NCBI GenBank assembly: GCA_002842035.1 | Contig: PHBP01000005.1 | Coordinates: forward strand, 124,001 to 188,000 | Source of the DNA: Candidatus Cloacimonetes bacterium HGW-Cloacimonetes-2 | GTDB lineage: Bacteria; Cloacimonadota; Cloacimonadia; Cloacimonadales; Cloacimonadaceae | Direction: 5' to 3' | DNA length: 64,000 nucleotides | Shown here: one piece after another, positions 9,991-18,895 of the stretch | Layout: the number at the start of each line of letters is the position of its first letter | Numbering within the stretch: position 1 is the first letter of the stretch | Notes under the pieces: generated by a model | The model's database searches: none | The model's input: only the letters and a program-made list of their open reading frames with translations | Told to the model about the DNA's origin: nothing | Translations under genes and position numbers: made by a program

Positions 9991-10839
9991 TCAGCGAATG
10001 GATAAGAGCTTTTCCTTTAGCTTTTGGAGTTCTTCAGGGCTGGAATATTCGAGTGTGATTTTTCCTTTTCCTTTGTTATCTTTGATTTTGGTCTTTACGT
10101 GGAAGATTTGGGAAAGCTCTTGCTCGATACTTCTGATCAGGCTGGTCTTGGCTGGTTTGGGAGCAGGATTGTTGCGGCTCTCGCTCCAAGTCTTGGCTTT
10201 TTCTTCTGCCTGACGCACTGTAAGCTTGTATTTGATAATAAATTGTGCAAATTCTATCTGGTATTCAGGCTCGAGGCTAAGCACGGCCCGGGCGTGTCCG
10301 GCACTGAGTTCTCCACTGCTTACCTTTTCCTGCAGTTCTTCCGCCAGGTTCAAGAGACGCAAGGTGTTTGAGATGGTAGCGCGATCTTTGCCCATCGCTT
10401 TGGCGACATCCGCGTGTGTGAGCTCAAAATCCTCAATCAGCATACTATAGGCGAGGGCTTCCTCGATCGGATTGAGATTTTCTCTTTGCACATTTTCGAT
10501 GATGGCAAGCTGGAGCTGTTCCTTACGCCCTACCGAGCGGATGATCACCGGGACGCTGTCCATTCCGGCAAGTTTAGCTGCTTCCAAGCGACGTTCTCCG
10601 GCGATCAGTTCATAGCCGGAATTGGCTGTCTTGGTTACAATTATGGGCTGAATGATGCCGTTGGAGCGGATGGATTCTGCCAGTTCTGACAGCTTTTGCT
10701 GATCAAAGACCTTACGCGGTTGATAGCGATTTGGCACTATTGAGCTTACGGGCAGCGTGCTGAGTCCGGCACTTACCTTATCATTATCGGCGGATTCGGG
10801 GATCAAAGCACCCAGTCCACGTCCCAGTCGTTCGTTCAT
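9991..10839 (-). CDS. parB: chromosome-partitioning protein ParB (Spo0J/Noc family)
   Basis: 282 residues, typical length. The N-terminus (RLGRGLGALIP) is characteristic of chromosomal ParB. The CTPase/nuclease-like domain has the ANSGYELIAGERRLEAAKLA box (GERR motif), followed by the helix-turn-helix THADVAKAMGKDRATISNTLRLLNL that binds parS. A C-terminal dimerisation segment ends the protein. It acts with ParA, encoded 7 bp upstream, to segregate origins; the rsmG-parA-parB order matches the oriC-proximal arrangement in many bacteria, which suggests that the replication origin may be near. No parS (TGTTTCACGTGAAACA-like) site was recognised in the window by eye. Confidence 0.95.
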   Translation of the reverse strand: MNERLGRGLGALIPESADNDKVSAGLSTLPVSSIVPNRYQPRKVFDQQKLSELAESIRSNGIIQPIIVTKTANSGYELIAGERRLEAAKLAGMDSVPVIIRSVGRKEQLQLAIIENVQRENLNPIEEALAYSMLIEDFELTHADVAKAMGKDRATISNTLRLLNLAEELQEKVSSGELSAGHARAVLSLEPEYQIEFAQFIIKYKLTVRQAEEKAKTWSESRNNPAPKPAKTSLIRSIEQELSQIFHVKTKIKDNKGKGKITLEYSSPEELQKLKEKLLSIR

Positions 10840-10846
10840 AAGTTCC

Positions 10847-11614
10847 TCACTTGCTGCATCTTTGGATCAATTCGGTGGCGAGATTGAGATAACTCATTGC
10901 ACCCGGAGAACGGATGTCATAGAGGAAGATTGGCTTGCCAAAGCTGGGGGCTTCGGTGAGCTTGATATTGCGCGGGATGATGGAGCGGAAGACTTTCTCT
11001 TTGAAGTAGCGGTGAACCTCTTTGGCGACCTGGAGGGATAGATTGACTCGCTTGTCGTACATCGTGAGTAGTACCCCTACGATGTTGAGGGCGGGATTGA
11101 GGTTCTTTTGGATCAGGCGGATTGTGGTAAGTAGCTGGCTAACTCCTTCCAGGGCATAATATTCGCATTGGATAGGTACCAGAACATCCGTGCTCGCAGT
11201 CATCGCATTAACTGTCAAAAGACCCAGCGAGGGCGGGCAATCAATCAAAATATAGTCGTAGTTCCCTGCGATAGGTGCGAGGGCTTCTTTGAGCTTTTGT
11301 TCCCGGGCAAATTCGTGCACCAGTTCGATCTCTGCGCCGGTCAGATTGATATTGCCGGGGATGCACCAGAGGTTGGTGGTGTTGGTGCTTACGATGGTAT
11401 CCTTGATCGGCACGCGTTGGATAAGTGCATCATAGATTTGCAGTTCCAGCTTCTCTTTGTCCAGTCCGACACCGCTGGTGGCATTACCTTGCGGATCCAG
11501 ATCGACCAATAAAGTCTTCTTCTCCAGCACTGCCAGGGCAGCAGCAAGGTTCACGGCGGTGGTTGTCTTGCCGACTCCGCCTTTCTGATTTACTATAGTT
11601 ATAATTCTTCCCAT
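10847..11614 (-). CDS. parA: chromosome-partitioning ATPase ParA (Soj)
   Basis: 255 residues from the preferred ATG at 11614, which has an aagga ribosome site five bases upstream; a GTG 15 bases earlier, directly after the rsmG stop codon, is the alternative. The deviant Walker A motif KGGVGKTTT lies at residues 10-18, with [11 protein letters not shown], the Walker B-like [12 protein letters not shown] and the C-terminal [16 protein letters not shown] stretch. This is a ParA/Soj ATPase that binds DNA non-specifically as an ATP dimer and moves ParB-bound origins. It lies between rsmG and parB in one operon. Confidence 0.95.
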   Translation of the reverse strand: MGRIITIVNQKGGVGKTTTAVNLAAALAVLEKKTLLVDLDPQGNATSGVGLDKEKLELQIYDALIQRVPIKDTIVSTNTTNLWCIPGNINLTGAEIELVHEFAREQKLKEALAPIAGNYDYILIDCPPSLGLLTVNAMTASTDVLVPIQCEYYALEGVSQLLTTIRLIQKNLNPALNIVGVLLTMYDKRVNLSLQVAKEVHRYFKEKVFRSIIPRNIKLTEAPSFGKPIFLYDIRSPGAMSYLNLATELIQRCSK

Positions 11615-11629
11615 ATATTCCTTAAGCAC

Positions 11630-12277
11630 TTAGCTCTGTCTTATAAGATCTTTACGCTCTATGGCGTAGAAGCGTCTGAGACCCAAAATCTCGTCTTCTT
11701 TTTGCATTAAGAGCTCTGTCTTGATGCCGTCCAAATCGCTGATATTGTGCGATTTGTAGATGGCAAGTTTGCCGCCGGGAGCCAGCAAAAGGCGCAGCGG
11801 ACCAAGGTATCTGTCTTCCAGAGCAACAGCCCGGCAGACGATCAGATCAAAAGCCGGTCTGTCTTTGAGCACAGCATAATCTTCCAGCCGGCTCCATACC
11901 GCAGAGATATCTGTAAGCTCAAGATGCTGTATCATTTGCTTTAGAGCGTTCACCTTCTTGGCAACCGAATCCAGCAGCACAATAGAGCAGCTTGGCTCCA
12001 GCAGTTTGAGAGGTATTCCGGGCAAACCGCCACCGCTGCCAAAATCCAAAACCTTCTTCCCAGCTAAATCCAAACATTCCAGCAGGCTGATGCTGTCAAG
12101 GAAATGCTGAGTCCAATAGAGCTCAGCCGGGGTTTTGCGCGAGATCAGGTTTATCCCTTGGTTAATCTCCAGCAGGATATCAAGATAGCTCTGAAACTGA
12201 GGCATCCGTTGATCAGCTTCCAGAGGCCTGATTTGCTGTAAATAGTGGTAAAAAATGGTCTTGTTATCGGGATTCAA
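11630..12277 (-). CDS. rsmG: 16S rRNA (guanine-527-N7)-methyltransferase RsmG
   Basis: 215 residues. The SAM-binding core VLDFGSGGGLPGIPL matches the GxGxGxPG signature of GidB/RsmG, followed by VLLDSVAKKVNALKQM and the FDLIVCRAVA motif. It methylates N7 of G527 in 16S rRNA. It overlaps the upstream 824-residue gene by four bases (ATGA) and its stop abuts the parA region, so it is translated as part of the lipoprotein-to-parB operon. gidB next to parAB is common near chromosomal origins. Confidence 0.95.
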   Translation of the reverse strand: MNPDNKTIFYHYLQQIRPLEADQRMPQFQSYLDILLEINQGINLISRKTPAELYWTQHFLDSISLLECLDLAGKKVLDFGSGGGLPGIPLKLLEPSCSIVLLDSVAKKVNALKQMIQHLELTDISAVWSRLEDYAVLKDRPAFDLIVCRAVALEDRYLGPLRLLLAPGGKLAIYKSHNISDLDGIKTELLMQKEDEILGLRRFYAIERKDLIRQS

Positions 12278-14748
12278 TTGTCCTCCGGGAGATTGCGTAC
12301 CATTGAGCGTATAAGGAAGGATGGATCACCTGCCAGGCTACGCAGGATGGCTTTGGCTTCGGGACTGCCGATAGCCAGAAGACTGCGTGCAGCGATATAG
12401 CGGTAACGCTCCACTTCACTATGGCACCAAGTATTAAGTATTGCAATGCTTTCCGCTGTCTTGACTGCGCCCAGAGCGCCCAGACAAGCTATCCGGTATT
12501 TTCCTGTAGTAAGAAAGCGCTTGATCGGCTCGATCAGGAGGCTGTCACCCGTGCCGGCGATTAGGGAGAGGGCATTCTTTGCCTTGAGGCTGTCTGCATC
12601 GTCCAGATAGCTGTAAAGCTCTTGTTTAAATCTATCTGAGCTATCCAGAAACTCTTCCAGAGCCCGGTATTCCAGGCCGCTCTTGGAATCTAGCTTGTTT
12701 TCCAAAATGTAGGGGATGGCTTCTTCGGCGCGGTTAGCGAGCAGTCTGCGGGCATTACGGACTCTCTTTACTGCCGATCCAACTTCCCATTCAGAGGCTG
12801 CGGCAAAGATGATATCTATGGAGGCAAGACTATCGACCAGCGCATCCGCCACAAAGGGAGCAGCATCAACCTCATCAGCGGCAAAGTGCTCCAAATCCCA
12901 GCCAATACCGTATTTACCTCTGATCCAGGTTTGGTTATCTGTAAACAGCGTATCGGGATAGGAATCAGTACCGGCGGTATCCAGGAACAGACCTATAGCA
13001 CCGGCACTGCGGCTGAAACTGCCAAAGCCGTAAGCATTTGAGACCTTGCGTTCATAACGGTCGTTACCCCTGCTATCTATGAAGATGCCGACGGAGTTGT
13101 TGAGCCCCAGTCCGTTACCTCCCGGGATGGAATAGGCATCGTCTCCGCTCTTGTCGAGCAGGATACCCAGAGCCCAGTCGTGTCCGGCTCCCTGTCCCGG
13201 TCCATTTCGTGTGTAATAAGCATCATCTCCTGCACCATCATAGAGATAGCCATTGGCAAGATGAATGCCGGAGCCTTGAGGATAATAGACCGCATTATAG
13301 ACGTCGTTACCTTCTTCATCGATCAGGATGCCGGTGGCGTACCAATAACCGACGCCTTGTGCGTAGATACCGCCAAGGTACTTGTCGTTTCCGGTGCGAT
13401 CGTAGATCATACCCGTTCCTCCGGCAAAATCAGGACGAAAACCAAAGCCCATACCCTGTCCCATACTGCGGTAATCATTTGGCATCAGGGGAGCGTGAGT
13501 GTATTTTCTGCCAAGTAGATAGCGGTCACTGCCGCCCAGATCCAGGATGGCTCCCATACCACAGGTAGAGCCCATACCCTGCGCCATAGTGGTTGCAGAA
13601 TAAAGATCATCACCTGCCTCATCAATGAGGAGTGAAGCTCCAAAGAAAGCTGCTCCCTGGCTAAAGATGCCGCTATCGTAGATATCTTCGCCCTGTAGGT
13701 CTTCGTGCAGTTGAATACCTATACCGGCGCTAAAGGCATAGTCACCACCTCTGTAGACGTCGTTTCCGCTTATGTCAGCAGAGATGCCAAAGCCCTGGCA
13801 GACTGTAAACTGCTCGCCCCAGTTGCGGTTTTGATAGATGTCATCACCGGCAAGATCGAGCATGATATAAAACGGCTTATCAGCGCTGGTGGCAATCTTT
13901 TGAGCATAGATGTCGTTACCACCAGGTTCAATCAGCAGGCAGAGCCTGTTTATGTCAAAAGAATCGTAATGATCGTCTCCGAGGGTGCCTATTACGATCT
14001 CGCCAAAGGGGGTATTGTAACGCTGAGGGCGGCTGTTGCGATATTGTAGCTTGGGAGCTTCCTCTTTCAGGAGTTCAAAGAAGATCCTATACCTGCCGAA
14101 AGCGCTGTAAAGTCCACCCATATGAATGCTATCCAGTCTCTGAGACCAGTCCAGGGGACTTGTGTTGATCCTGACCGGGAGCTTTTCTTTTTGCAGGAAC
14201 TGCTTCAAAGCCAGCGAATCTTCTGCCTCGCTAAAGGCTTGGAAATAAAAGCTGGAAAGGCTATCAGCAGTAGCAGGCTCATAAGGTAGTAGCTCAGATA
14301 AGTCATCACGGAAATCAGCCAGAACTCTCTGTGCAAAATCCACGATATCACGCGGACTGCGTACGGATGCTGACCAAAGGCGTCTCAATTCAGTCTCGAA
14401 CAGCTCGTTATTGTCAACCCTATCCTGCTCTCGGTGTAGCGCCTTGCCCTGGGCATAGAGGCTAAAATCCTGCCACCAAGTGCAGTCACGCTGCCCCCGG
14501 CCCAGTAAACCTCTGATGCCATCCAGCTTGTCAAATGCCAGCCAGGGATTCTGAAGCTCAGTCAGTTGATCAGGCAGCTTGTACTTGGTCGATAGATCCC
14601 AGTCCTTCTCAAAGGCCAGAGAAGCCGAATCCAGCTCTGCAGATTCCAGCATCCTGAGTAGTAAAGTCTTCTCATCGGGATGCAGACTATTTGCCATAGC
14701 CGCCAGGCAGATATAAAACAGGAAGAAGGACAGGATCAGTTTTCGCAT
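12274..14748 (-). CDS. exported repeat protein with GxDxY beta repeats and C-terminal HEAT-like region; function unknown
   Basis: 824 residues with a signal peptide (MRKLILSFFLFYICLAAMA). Residues about 276-596 hold twelve copies of a 25-35 residue unit ending in G-[NDSE]-D-x-Y (for example GGNDIY, AGDDIY, SGNDVY, GGSDRY, AGTDSY). Between these motifs lie glycine-rich strands such as QGFGISAD or QGMGSTCGMGAILD. This resembles a beta-solenoid or RTX/hemolysin-like calcium-binding repeat, but the nonapeptide GGxGxDxUx is not strictly kept. The C-terminal 180 residues look like alpha-helical HEAT repeats (IPYILENKL, LSIDPLKRF-type pairs, AIAKAILRSL-like). I do not recognise the family. It is encoded between a lipoprotein gene (4-bp gap) and rsmG (4-bp overlap), so it is co-transcribed with origin genes. 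Confidence 0.75.
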   Translation of the reverse strand: MRKLILSFFLFYICLAAMANSLHPDEKTLLLRMLESAELDSASLAFEKDWDLSTKYKLPDQLTELQNPWLAFDKLDGIRGLLGRGQRDCTWWQDFSLYAQGKALHREQDRVDNNELFETELRRLWSASVRSPRDIVDFAQRVLADFRDDLSELLPYEPATADSLSSFYFQAFSEAEDSLALKQFLQKEKLPVRINTSPLDWSQRLDSIHMGGLYSAFGRYRIFFELLKEEAPKLQYRNSRPQRYNTPFGEIVIGTLGDDHYDSFDINRLCLLIEPGGNDIYAQKIATSADKPFYIMLDLAGDDIYQNRNWGEQFTVCQGFGISADISGNDVYRGGDYAFSAGIGIQLHEDLQGEDIYDSGIFSQGAAFFGASLLIDEAGDDLYSATTMAQGMGSTCGMGAILDLGGSDRYLLGRKYTHAPLMPNDYRSMGQGMGFGFRPDFAGGTGMIYDRTGNDKYLGGIYAQGVGYWYATGILIDEEGNDVYNAVYYPQGSGIHLANGYLYDGAGDDAYYTRNGPGQGAGHDWALGILLDKSGDDAYSIPGGNGLGLNNSVGIFIDSRGNDRYERKVSNAYGFGSFSRSAGAIGLFLDTAGTDSYPDTLFTDNQTWIRGKYGIGWDLEHFAADEVDAAPFVADALVDSLASIDIIFAAASEWEVGSAVKRVRNARRLLANRAEEAIPYILENKLDSKSGLEYRALEEFLDSSDRFKQELYSYLDDADSLKAKNALSLIAGTGDSLLIEPIKRFLTTGKYRIACLGALGAVKTAESIAILNTWCHSEVERYRYIAARSLLAIGSPEAKAILRSLAGDPSFLIRSMVRNLPEDN

Positions 14749-14752
14749 CTAT

Positions 14753-15364
14753 CTAAAAGTCGTTCTCTGTAAGGAAGGCATTGAGCAGCATCAATATGCG
14801 GTTGTTTGCCTGATTGATGGCATCCGAGAAAGCTGCCACTTCGTGGTCGTAATCTGTACTCGCGTCGGCGCTGGCGCTAAAGCTGCGTTGCACCTTTACA
14901 CCATCCTGCTCAAGGCTTACTTCCACCGTTACAAATGCTGAGACCATATAGTTTACGATGCTATCATCATCCACCAGGATGGATATAGCCTGGATACCGG
15001 CACTGCTGGTGGTATAATGCTCCATATAAAAGTCTGTAAGTGTTACCTGCATCTTGAGATCGGCATCCGTGCTTAGCTCGTGATACTTGTTTGAAAGATA
15101 CTGATTAAGCATACGCTGCAATGTACCGCTCTGATCGCAGGTGTAATTTCTGTTATTCGTGAGGGCGGATTTGTTCTGTCTGTAGATCGGAATCTTGTTA
15201 TCTGGCAAAAGACTGGAATAAGTGAAGTTTAGCCCGCGATGACTGGAGGTTGTGATGCCCATCAGGACGTTGTCGTTGATACTGGGTTTTATTGATATAT
15301 TCTGTGAGCAAGCTGCTGCCATTAAGGCAATTACAGCTACAATGAGTAACTTAAGATTCTTCAT
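14753..15364 (-). CDS. small lipoprotein, function unknown
   Basis: 203 residues. The N-terminus MKNLKLLIVAVIALMAAAC is a lipoprotein signal with lipobox MAAAC, giving lipidation at Cys19. A clear ggagag ribosome site precedes the ATG. The mature part has a predicted alternation of beta strands (LKMQVTLTDFYME, YMVSAFVTVEVSLEQD) and a helical C-terminus (FSDAINQANNRILMLLNAFL), like small envelope lipoproteins of the LptE or DUF4136 kind, but I cannot assign a family. It is the first gene of the operon that continues with the GxDxY-repeat protein, rsmG, parA and parB. Confidence 0.7.
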   Translation of the reverse strand: MKNLKLLIVAVIALMAAACSQNISIKPSINDNVLMGITTSSHRGLNFTYSSLLPDNKIPIYRQNKSALTNNRNYTCDQSGTLQRMLNQYLSNKYHELSTDADLKMQVTLTDFYMEHYTTSSAGIQAISILVDDDSIVNYMVSAFVTVEVSLEQDGVKVQRSFSASADASTDYDHEVAAFSDAINQANNRILMLLNAFLTENDF

Positions 15365-15468
15365 AATTCTCTCCTGAACGTCACAAGAGACGATCCCCCG
15401 GGGATGTCAAGCCCCTTTTAGTGAAAAAGACTATTGACAGATTCCGGCTCTCTATCTCCTTTTACCAT

Positions 15469-16017
15469 ATGAATATCAAAGAAATCATCAACGTGCGTAA
15501 GAGCACTCGAAACTTCCTGCCGGATCCGGTTCCGCAAGAGATTCTGGAGGAGATTCTGGAGGCAGGCCGCCTTGCTCCCTCTGCTCAAAACCGCCAACCC
15601 TGGCGCTATCTGGTCTTCAATGACAACCGCAAGATCCGCGAGCTTGCCAAGAACTGCGGTTTGATCGGGCTTTCCAATTTCTTTATCAAAGAAGCTCCGC
15701 TGGTGATTATTGCCTGTGCTGAGACCAAATCAAACGTAAGAATAAACAATCAGGACTACTATCTGGTCGATACTGCCATCTCTTTCCAACAGATGATCTT
15801 AACTGCCACTGCGCACGGCCTGGGGACTTGCTGGATGGCTGCCTTTAGCGAAAAGACCCTCAGTAAATACCTGCAACTACCTCCCAGTTGGCGCATTGTG
15901 GCTATCTCGCCCTTTGGCTATCCCGCAGAAAAGAAAAGCCTCTACTCCAAGGCTCTCAGCGCCCTTGCTAAAAGCAAAGATCGTCTGCCGATGGATAAGA
16001 TTGTTACTTACAAGTAG
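15469..16017 (+). CDS. nitroreductase-family FMN oxidoreductase
   Basis: 182 residues from the ATG at 15469. A GTG at 15421 gives 16 more residues but overlaps a TTGACA box (15434-15439) that looks like the promoter, so the ATG is preferred. Family signatures are IINVRKSTRNF (phosphate-binding Arg residues), LEAGRLAPSAQNRQPWRY and the C-terminal ISPFGYPAE. The C-terminal part GLGTCWMAAF matches the nitroreductase fold. It reduces small nitro, quinone or flavin substrates with NAD(P)H; substrate unknown. It is transcribed divergently from the lipoprotein operon. Confidence 0.9.
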   Translation: MNIKEIINVRKSTRNFLPDPVPQEILEEILEAGRLAPSAQNRQPWRYLVFNDNRKIRELAKNCGLIGLSNFFIKEAPLVIIACAETKSNVRINNQDYYLVDTAISFQQMILTATAHGLGTCWMAAFSEKTLSKYLQLPPSWRIVAISPFGYPAEKKSLYSKALSALAKSKDRLPMDKIVTYK

Positions 16018-16099
16018 ATATCTGTGAGAAAGCGAGTAAAACAGCCTGACTGATAGAGTAATACACCAAATTGAAGAAGAATTTTCCGGGCAAAAAAAA

Positions 16100-16174
16100 T
16101 GGCTCCGGAAGAGGGATTCGAACCCCCGACCTAGTGGTTAACAGCCACCCGCTCTACCGCTGAGCTATTCCGGA
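16100..16174 (-). tRNA. tRNA-Asn (anticodon GTT)
   Basis: The minus strand folds as a full cloverleaf. The acceptor stem is TCCGGAA with TTCCGGA, the discriminator is G and the CCA end is encoded. The D arm is AGCTCAGCGGTAGAGC, the anticodon loop CTGTTAA carries GTT, and the T arm contains GGTTCGAATCC. Length with CCA is 75 nucleotides. Confidence 0.95.
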
Positions 16175-16187
16175 ACACATTGAGAGC

Positions 16188-16216
16188 AAAATCCCAGAGC
16201 AGCCTTTTTTTGTCAA
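16188..16216 (-). promoter_or_regulatory. tRNA-Asn promoter, TTGACA - 17 bp - GATTTT
   Basis: TTGACA at 16216-16211 and an AT-rich hexamer GATTTT at 16193-16188 on the minus strand lie 13 bases before the mature 5' end of tRNA-Asn. The -35 is perfect and the -10 is weak. Confidence 0.5.
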
Positions 16217-16302
16217 TCAGAAATCTTTGGTAAGACGAAAAATACCTGTTTCGCTGTAGATTCTGCCACTATTATACCCTTATTTATCAGCGGATCGTGG
16301 CT

Positions 16303-16836
16303 CTATCTTGCGGCTATGGGACGGATTCCGGTCTCCCTAAAGATAAAATCCCTGTGCGAGGCAAAGGCTATCGGGGGAAGCGCATCCAAAGGCACAAAAG
16401 CTGCATCCTCCGCATCGTCACCCGCTTGTAGCGAGCCACCCCGTATATCTATCCTAAAGCCAATACTCAAGACCTTTTCATAGATGGGGCTATTTCCGTA
16501 AAACCAGCCGACACAGTGTCTGATATCGCCCAGCAGCCCTGTTTCTTCCATCAGCTCTTCCAGTGCATTTTCCTCCGGGCTCAAATCCACTTCCATATAC
16601 CCGCTGGGAAGCGCCCAGGCTCCTGCAGCAGGCTCGAATTTCCTTTTTACCAGGAGCAGTTCACTAGCGCTGTTTAACATCACAATAGCCACTGCCGGCA
16701 CCGGATTCTTATAATAAGTCCAGCCACAAGCAGGGCATTGCGGCCTGATTTTGTTCTCGCGATCTGCCTTGATCTCCAGAGGATTAGCGCATCGCGTGCA
16801 GTAGTTTACACCATTGTATCGCTTAAAAATATCCAT
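16303..16836 (-). CDS. NUDIX hydrolase with N-terminal zinc ribbon
   Basis: 177 residues from ATG 16836; a TTG four codons earlier is less likely. The N-terminus has two Cys pairs, CTRC and CPAC, typical of a zinc ribbon such as that in NudC-like enzymes. The Nudix box follows as GYMEVDLSPEENALEELMEETG. The usual Arg of REUXEE is replaced by Glu, but the metal-binding Glu residues remain. It probably hydrolyses a nucleoside diphosphate derivative (ADP-ribose or NADH type); the substrate is not predictable. A TTGACA box (minus strand, around 16867) lies 28 bases before the start codon, and no Shine-Dalgarno is evident. Confidence 0.88.
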   Translation of the reverse strand: MDIFKRYNGVNYCTRCANPLEIKADRENKIRPQCPACGWTYYKNPVPAVAIVMLNSASELLLVKRKFEPAAGAWALPSGYMEVDLSPEENALEELMEETGLLGDIRHCVGWFYGNSPIYEKVLSIGFRIDIRGGSLQAGDDAEDAAFVPLDALPPIAFASHRDFIFRETGIRPIAAR

Positions 16837-16866
16837 AATTCCAATCAAGCCACTTAGCCTTGACTG

Positions 16867-17628
16867 TCAACAACAAGATTCGGCTATACCATTCAATTTG
16901 TCATAAAAGCCAAGTACCCACCGCGATGCCTTTTGGAAAGCCTCCGTATCTGCTATTCCCTGTTGCAGATAGCAGCAAAAAGCCATTGCCAAAGCACAGC
17001 CCGTGCCGTGGGAATACTGCCAGTTCCTGCGCGGATGGCCAAAGCTCAGGATCGCATCAGGACTTACAAATGCTTCCTCGATATCCTCAGCATCAATATG
17101 CCCGCCTTTTAGCAAGATGGACAAACCCAGCTCTCCGGCATAGCTCCGAGCCAGTTCCTTTGCTACGCGAAAGTCCCTTGCCTGCTTGCCGCAGAGCATC
17201 TCCAGCTCTGGCAGATTGGGGCTGAGGTAGTCCACCTGGCGGATCAGTTTCTTCAGTTCAGATATCCCGGCTTCATCCAAAAAAGCCTTGCCATGGCTGG
17301 CTCTGATCACAGGATCGAGAATCACCTTGTAGGCTCTTGTTCTTGCCAGATACTTAGTTAGGAGCCGGATCTGCTCTACAGTATTCAGTGCGCCTATCTT
17401 TACATAGCGCAGATCATTACTATGAAGTACAGCTCTCAAGTTAGCCTCAAAAACATCCTCCTCGAGGGGGTGGATATATTCCACCCCTCTACTGCTTTGC
17501 AGGCTGAGATTGGCAACACAGACCAGGGGACTGTATCCAAACAGCGCTGCCACTCTGATATCCTGATTGATTCCGGCTCCACCGCTGCTATCGATGGTGC
17601 CGATAACTGCAATAGGTGTCTCAAGCAT
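16867..17628 (-). CDS. thiD: hydroxymethylpyrimidine/phosphomethylpyrimidine kinase ThiD
   Basis: 253 residues, ribokinase fold. The N-terminal IGTIDSSGGAGINQDI is the HMP-binding GxDxSGGAGIQAD motif, DPVIRASHGKAFL follows, and SHGTGCALA is the GTGC anion-hole motif. It phosphorylates HMP and HMP-P to HMP-PP for joining with the thiazole by ThiE. It is the last gene of thi4-thiE-thiC-thiD and overlaps thiC by eight bases. Confidence 0.94.
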   Translation of the reverse strand: MLETPIAVIGTIDSSGGAGINQDIRVAALFGYSPLVCVANLSLQSSRGVEYIHPLEEDVFEANLRAVLHSNDLRYVKIGALNTVEQIRLLTKYLARTRAYKVILDPVIRASHGKAFLDEAGISELKKLIRQVDYLSPNLPELEMLCGKQARDFRVAKELARSYAGELGLSILLKGGHIDAEDIEEAFVSPDAILSFGHPRRNWQYSHGTGCALAMAFCCYLQQGIADTEAFQKASRWVLGFYDKLNGIAESCC

Positions 17629-18895
17629 TTTTCAGATCATTCTTGATGGCACAGAGTTTTCCGCACATACTGCATTGATCGCTTAGCTCTCCGGAGGTCT
17701 CGCTCTTGCGTCTTCTAGCGAGTTCCGGATCGACGCTCAGGCTGTAGATCGTTTCCCAATCCATCTTGCGCCTGGCATGGGAGATTGCATCGTCGATCCC
17801 GGCAGCCCCGGGGCATCCTCTCGCCAGATCGCCAATATGCGCAGCAATACGGGATGCGATAATGCCCTGCTTTACATCATCCAAGGTAGGTAGGCAAAGA
17901 TGCTCTGCCGGTGTAACATAGCAGAGGAAATCAGCACCAGCGGAAGCTGCCAAAGCACCTCCGATTGCGGCTGTGATGTGGTCGTATCCACTGGCAAAGT
18001 CAGTAGGCAGCGGTCCCAATACATAAAAAGGAGCGTTGTCGCACAGCCTCTTCTGAAGCCGCATATTGGCATCGATATCGCGGAAGGGAACGTGTCCCGG
18101 ACCCTCGACCATTACCTGAACACCTGCATCGCGACATCGGCTTACCAATTCACCCAGAACTATCAATTCCGCTATCTGAGTCGCGTCACTTGCATCGCTG
18201 ATTGCTCCGGGACGAAAGCCATCGCCCAGGCTAAGCGTTACGTCGTGCTCTTGGCAAATCCTGAGCAGACGGTCAAACTGCTCATAGAGGGGATTCTCTT
18301 GATTTCTGTGCAGCATCCAGCGTTTGAGCAGTGAACCACCCCGGCTTACGATCCCGAGCAGTCTGGTGTCACGCTGATGAGCTGCCAGGCTCCAACGGTT
18401 TATCCCTGCGTGCACCGTCATAAAATCCACTCCCTGCTGTGCTTGCAGCTCTATTTCGTCAAAGAGCAGATCTGCTTCAAATGCCAGGATGTCTTTGCCC
18501 TGCTGCTCCAGTTTTGATGCCACCGCATAGATTGGCACCGTGCCCAAAATCAGCTCGGTATTGGCGAGCATCCTCTTGCGGATGGCGTCGAGATCGCCTC
18601 CGGTGGAGAGATCCATCACCGCGTGCGCTCCGTAATGGGCACAGAGCTGCAGCTTATCAAGCTCTGCCTCAGGATCGCAATCGAGATTTGAGCTACCGAT
18701 ATTAGCGTTGATTTTTACGCTCATCGAGCTCCCGATTCCGACCGGTCTGCTTTTACGGTTGCGGTTTGCCGGTATTACGACCTCGCCGGCAGCAATTTTC
18801 TTTACCAGTATATCTTCTGCAATTCCTTCACGCTGAGCCACCTGCATCATCTGCGGGCTCAGATTTCCGATTTTTGCTTCGCTGTATTGTGTCAT
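17621..18895 (-). CDS. thiC: phosphomethylpyrimidine synthase ThiC (short anaerobe type)
   Basis: 424 residues, the short form lacking the N-terminal extension of the E. coli enzyme. Conserved parts include MDLSTGGDLDAIR, TVHAGI, SRGGSL, DGFRPGA, MVEGPGHVP, LGPLPTD and SGYDHITAAIGG. The C-terminus bears CSMCGKLC, i.e. Cys408, Cys411 and Cys415, the ligands of the radical-SAM [4Fe-4S] cluster. It converts aminoimidazole ribotide to HMP-P. It overlaps thiE by four bases and is under the TPP riboswitch at the operon head. Confidence 0.96.
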   Translation of the reverse strand: MTQYSEAKIGNLSPQMMQVAQREGIAEDILVKKIAAGEVVIPANRNRKSRPVGIGSSMSVKINANIGSSNLDCDPEAELDKLQLCAHYGAHAVMDLSTGGDLDAIRKRMLANTELILGTVPIYAVASKLEQQGKDILAFEADLLFDEIELQAQQGVDFMTVHAGINRWSLAAHQRDTRLLGIVSRGGSLLKRWMLHRNQENPLYEQFDRLLRICQEHDVTLSLGDGFRPGAISDASDATQIAELIVLGELVSRCRDAGVQVMVEGPGHVPFRDIDANMRLQKRLCDNAPFYVLGPLPTDFASGYDHITAAIGGALAASAGADFLCYVTPAEHLCLPTLDDVKQGIIASRIAAHIGDLARGCPGAAGIDDAISHARRKMDWETIYSLSVDPELARRRKSETSGELSDQCSMCGKLCAIKNDLKNA

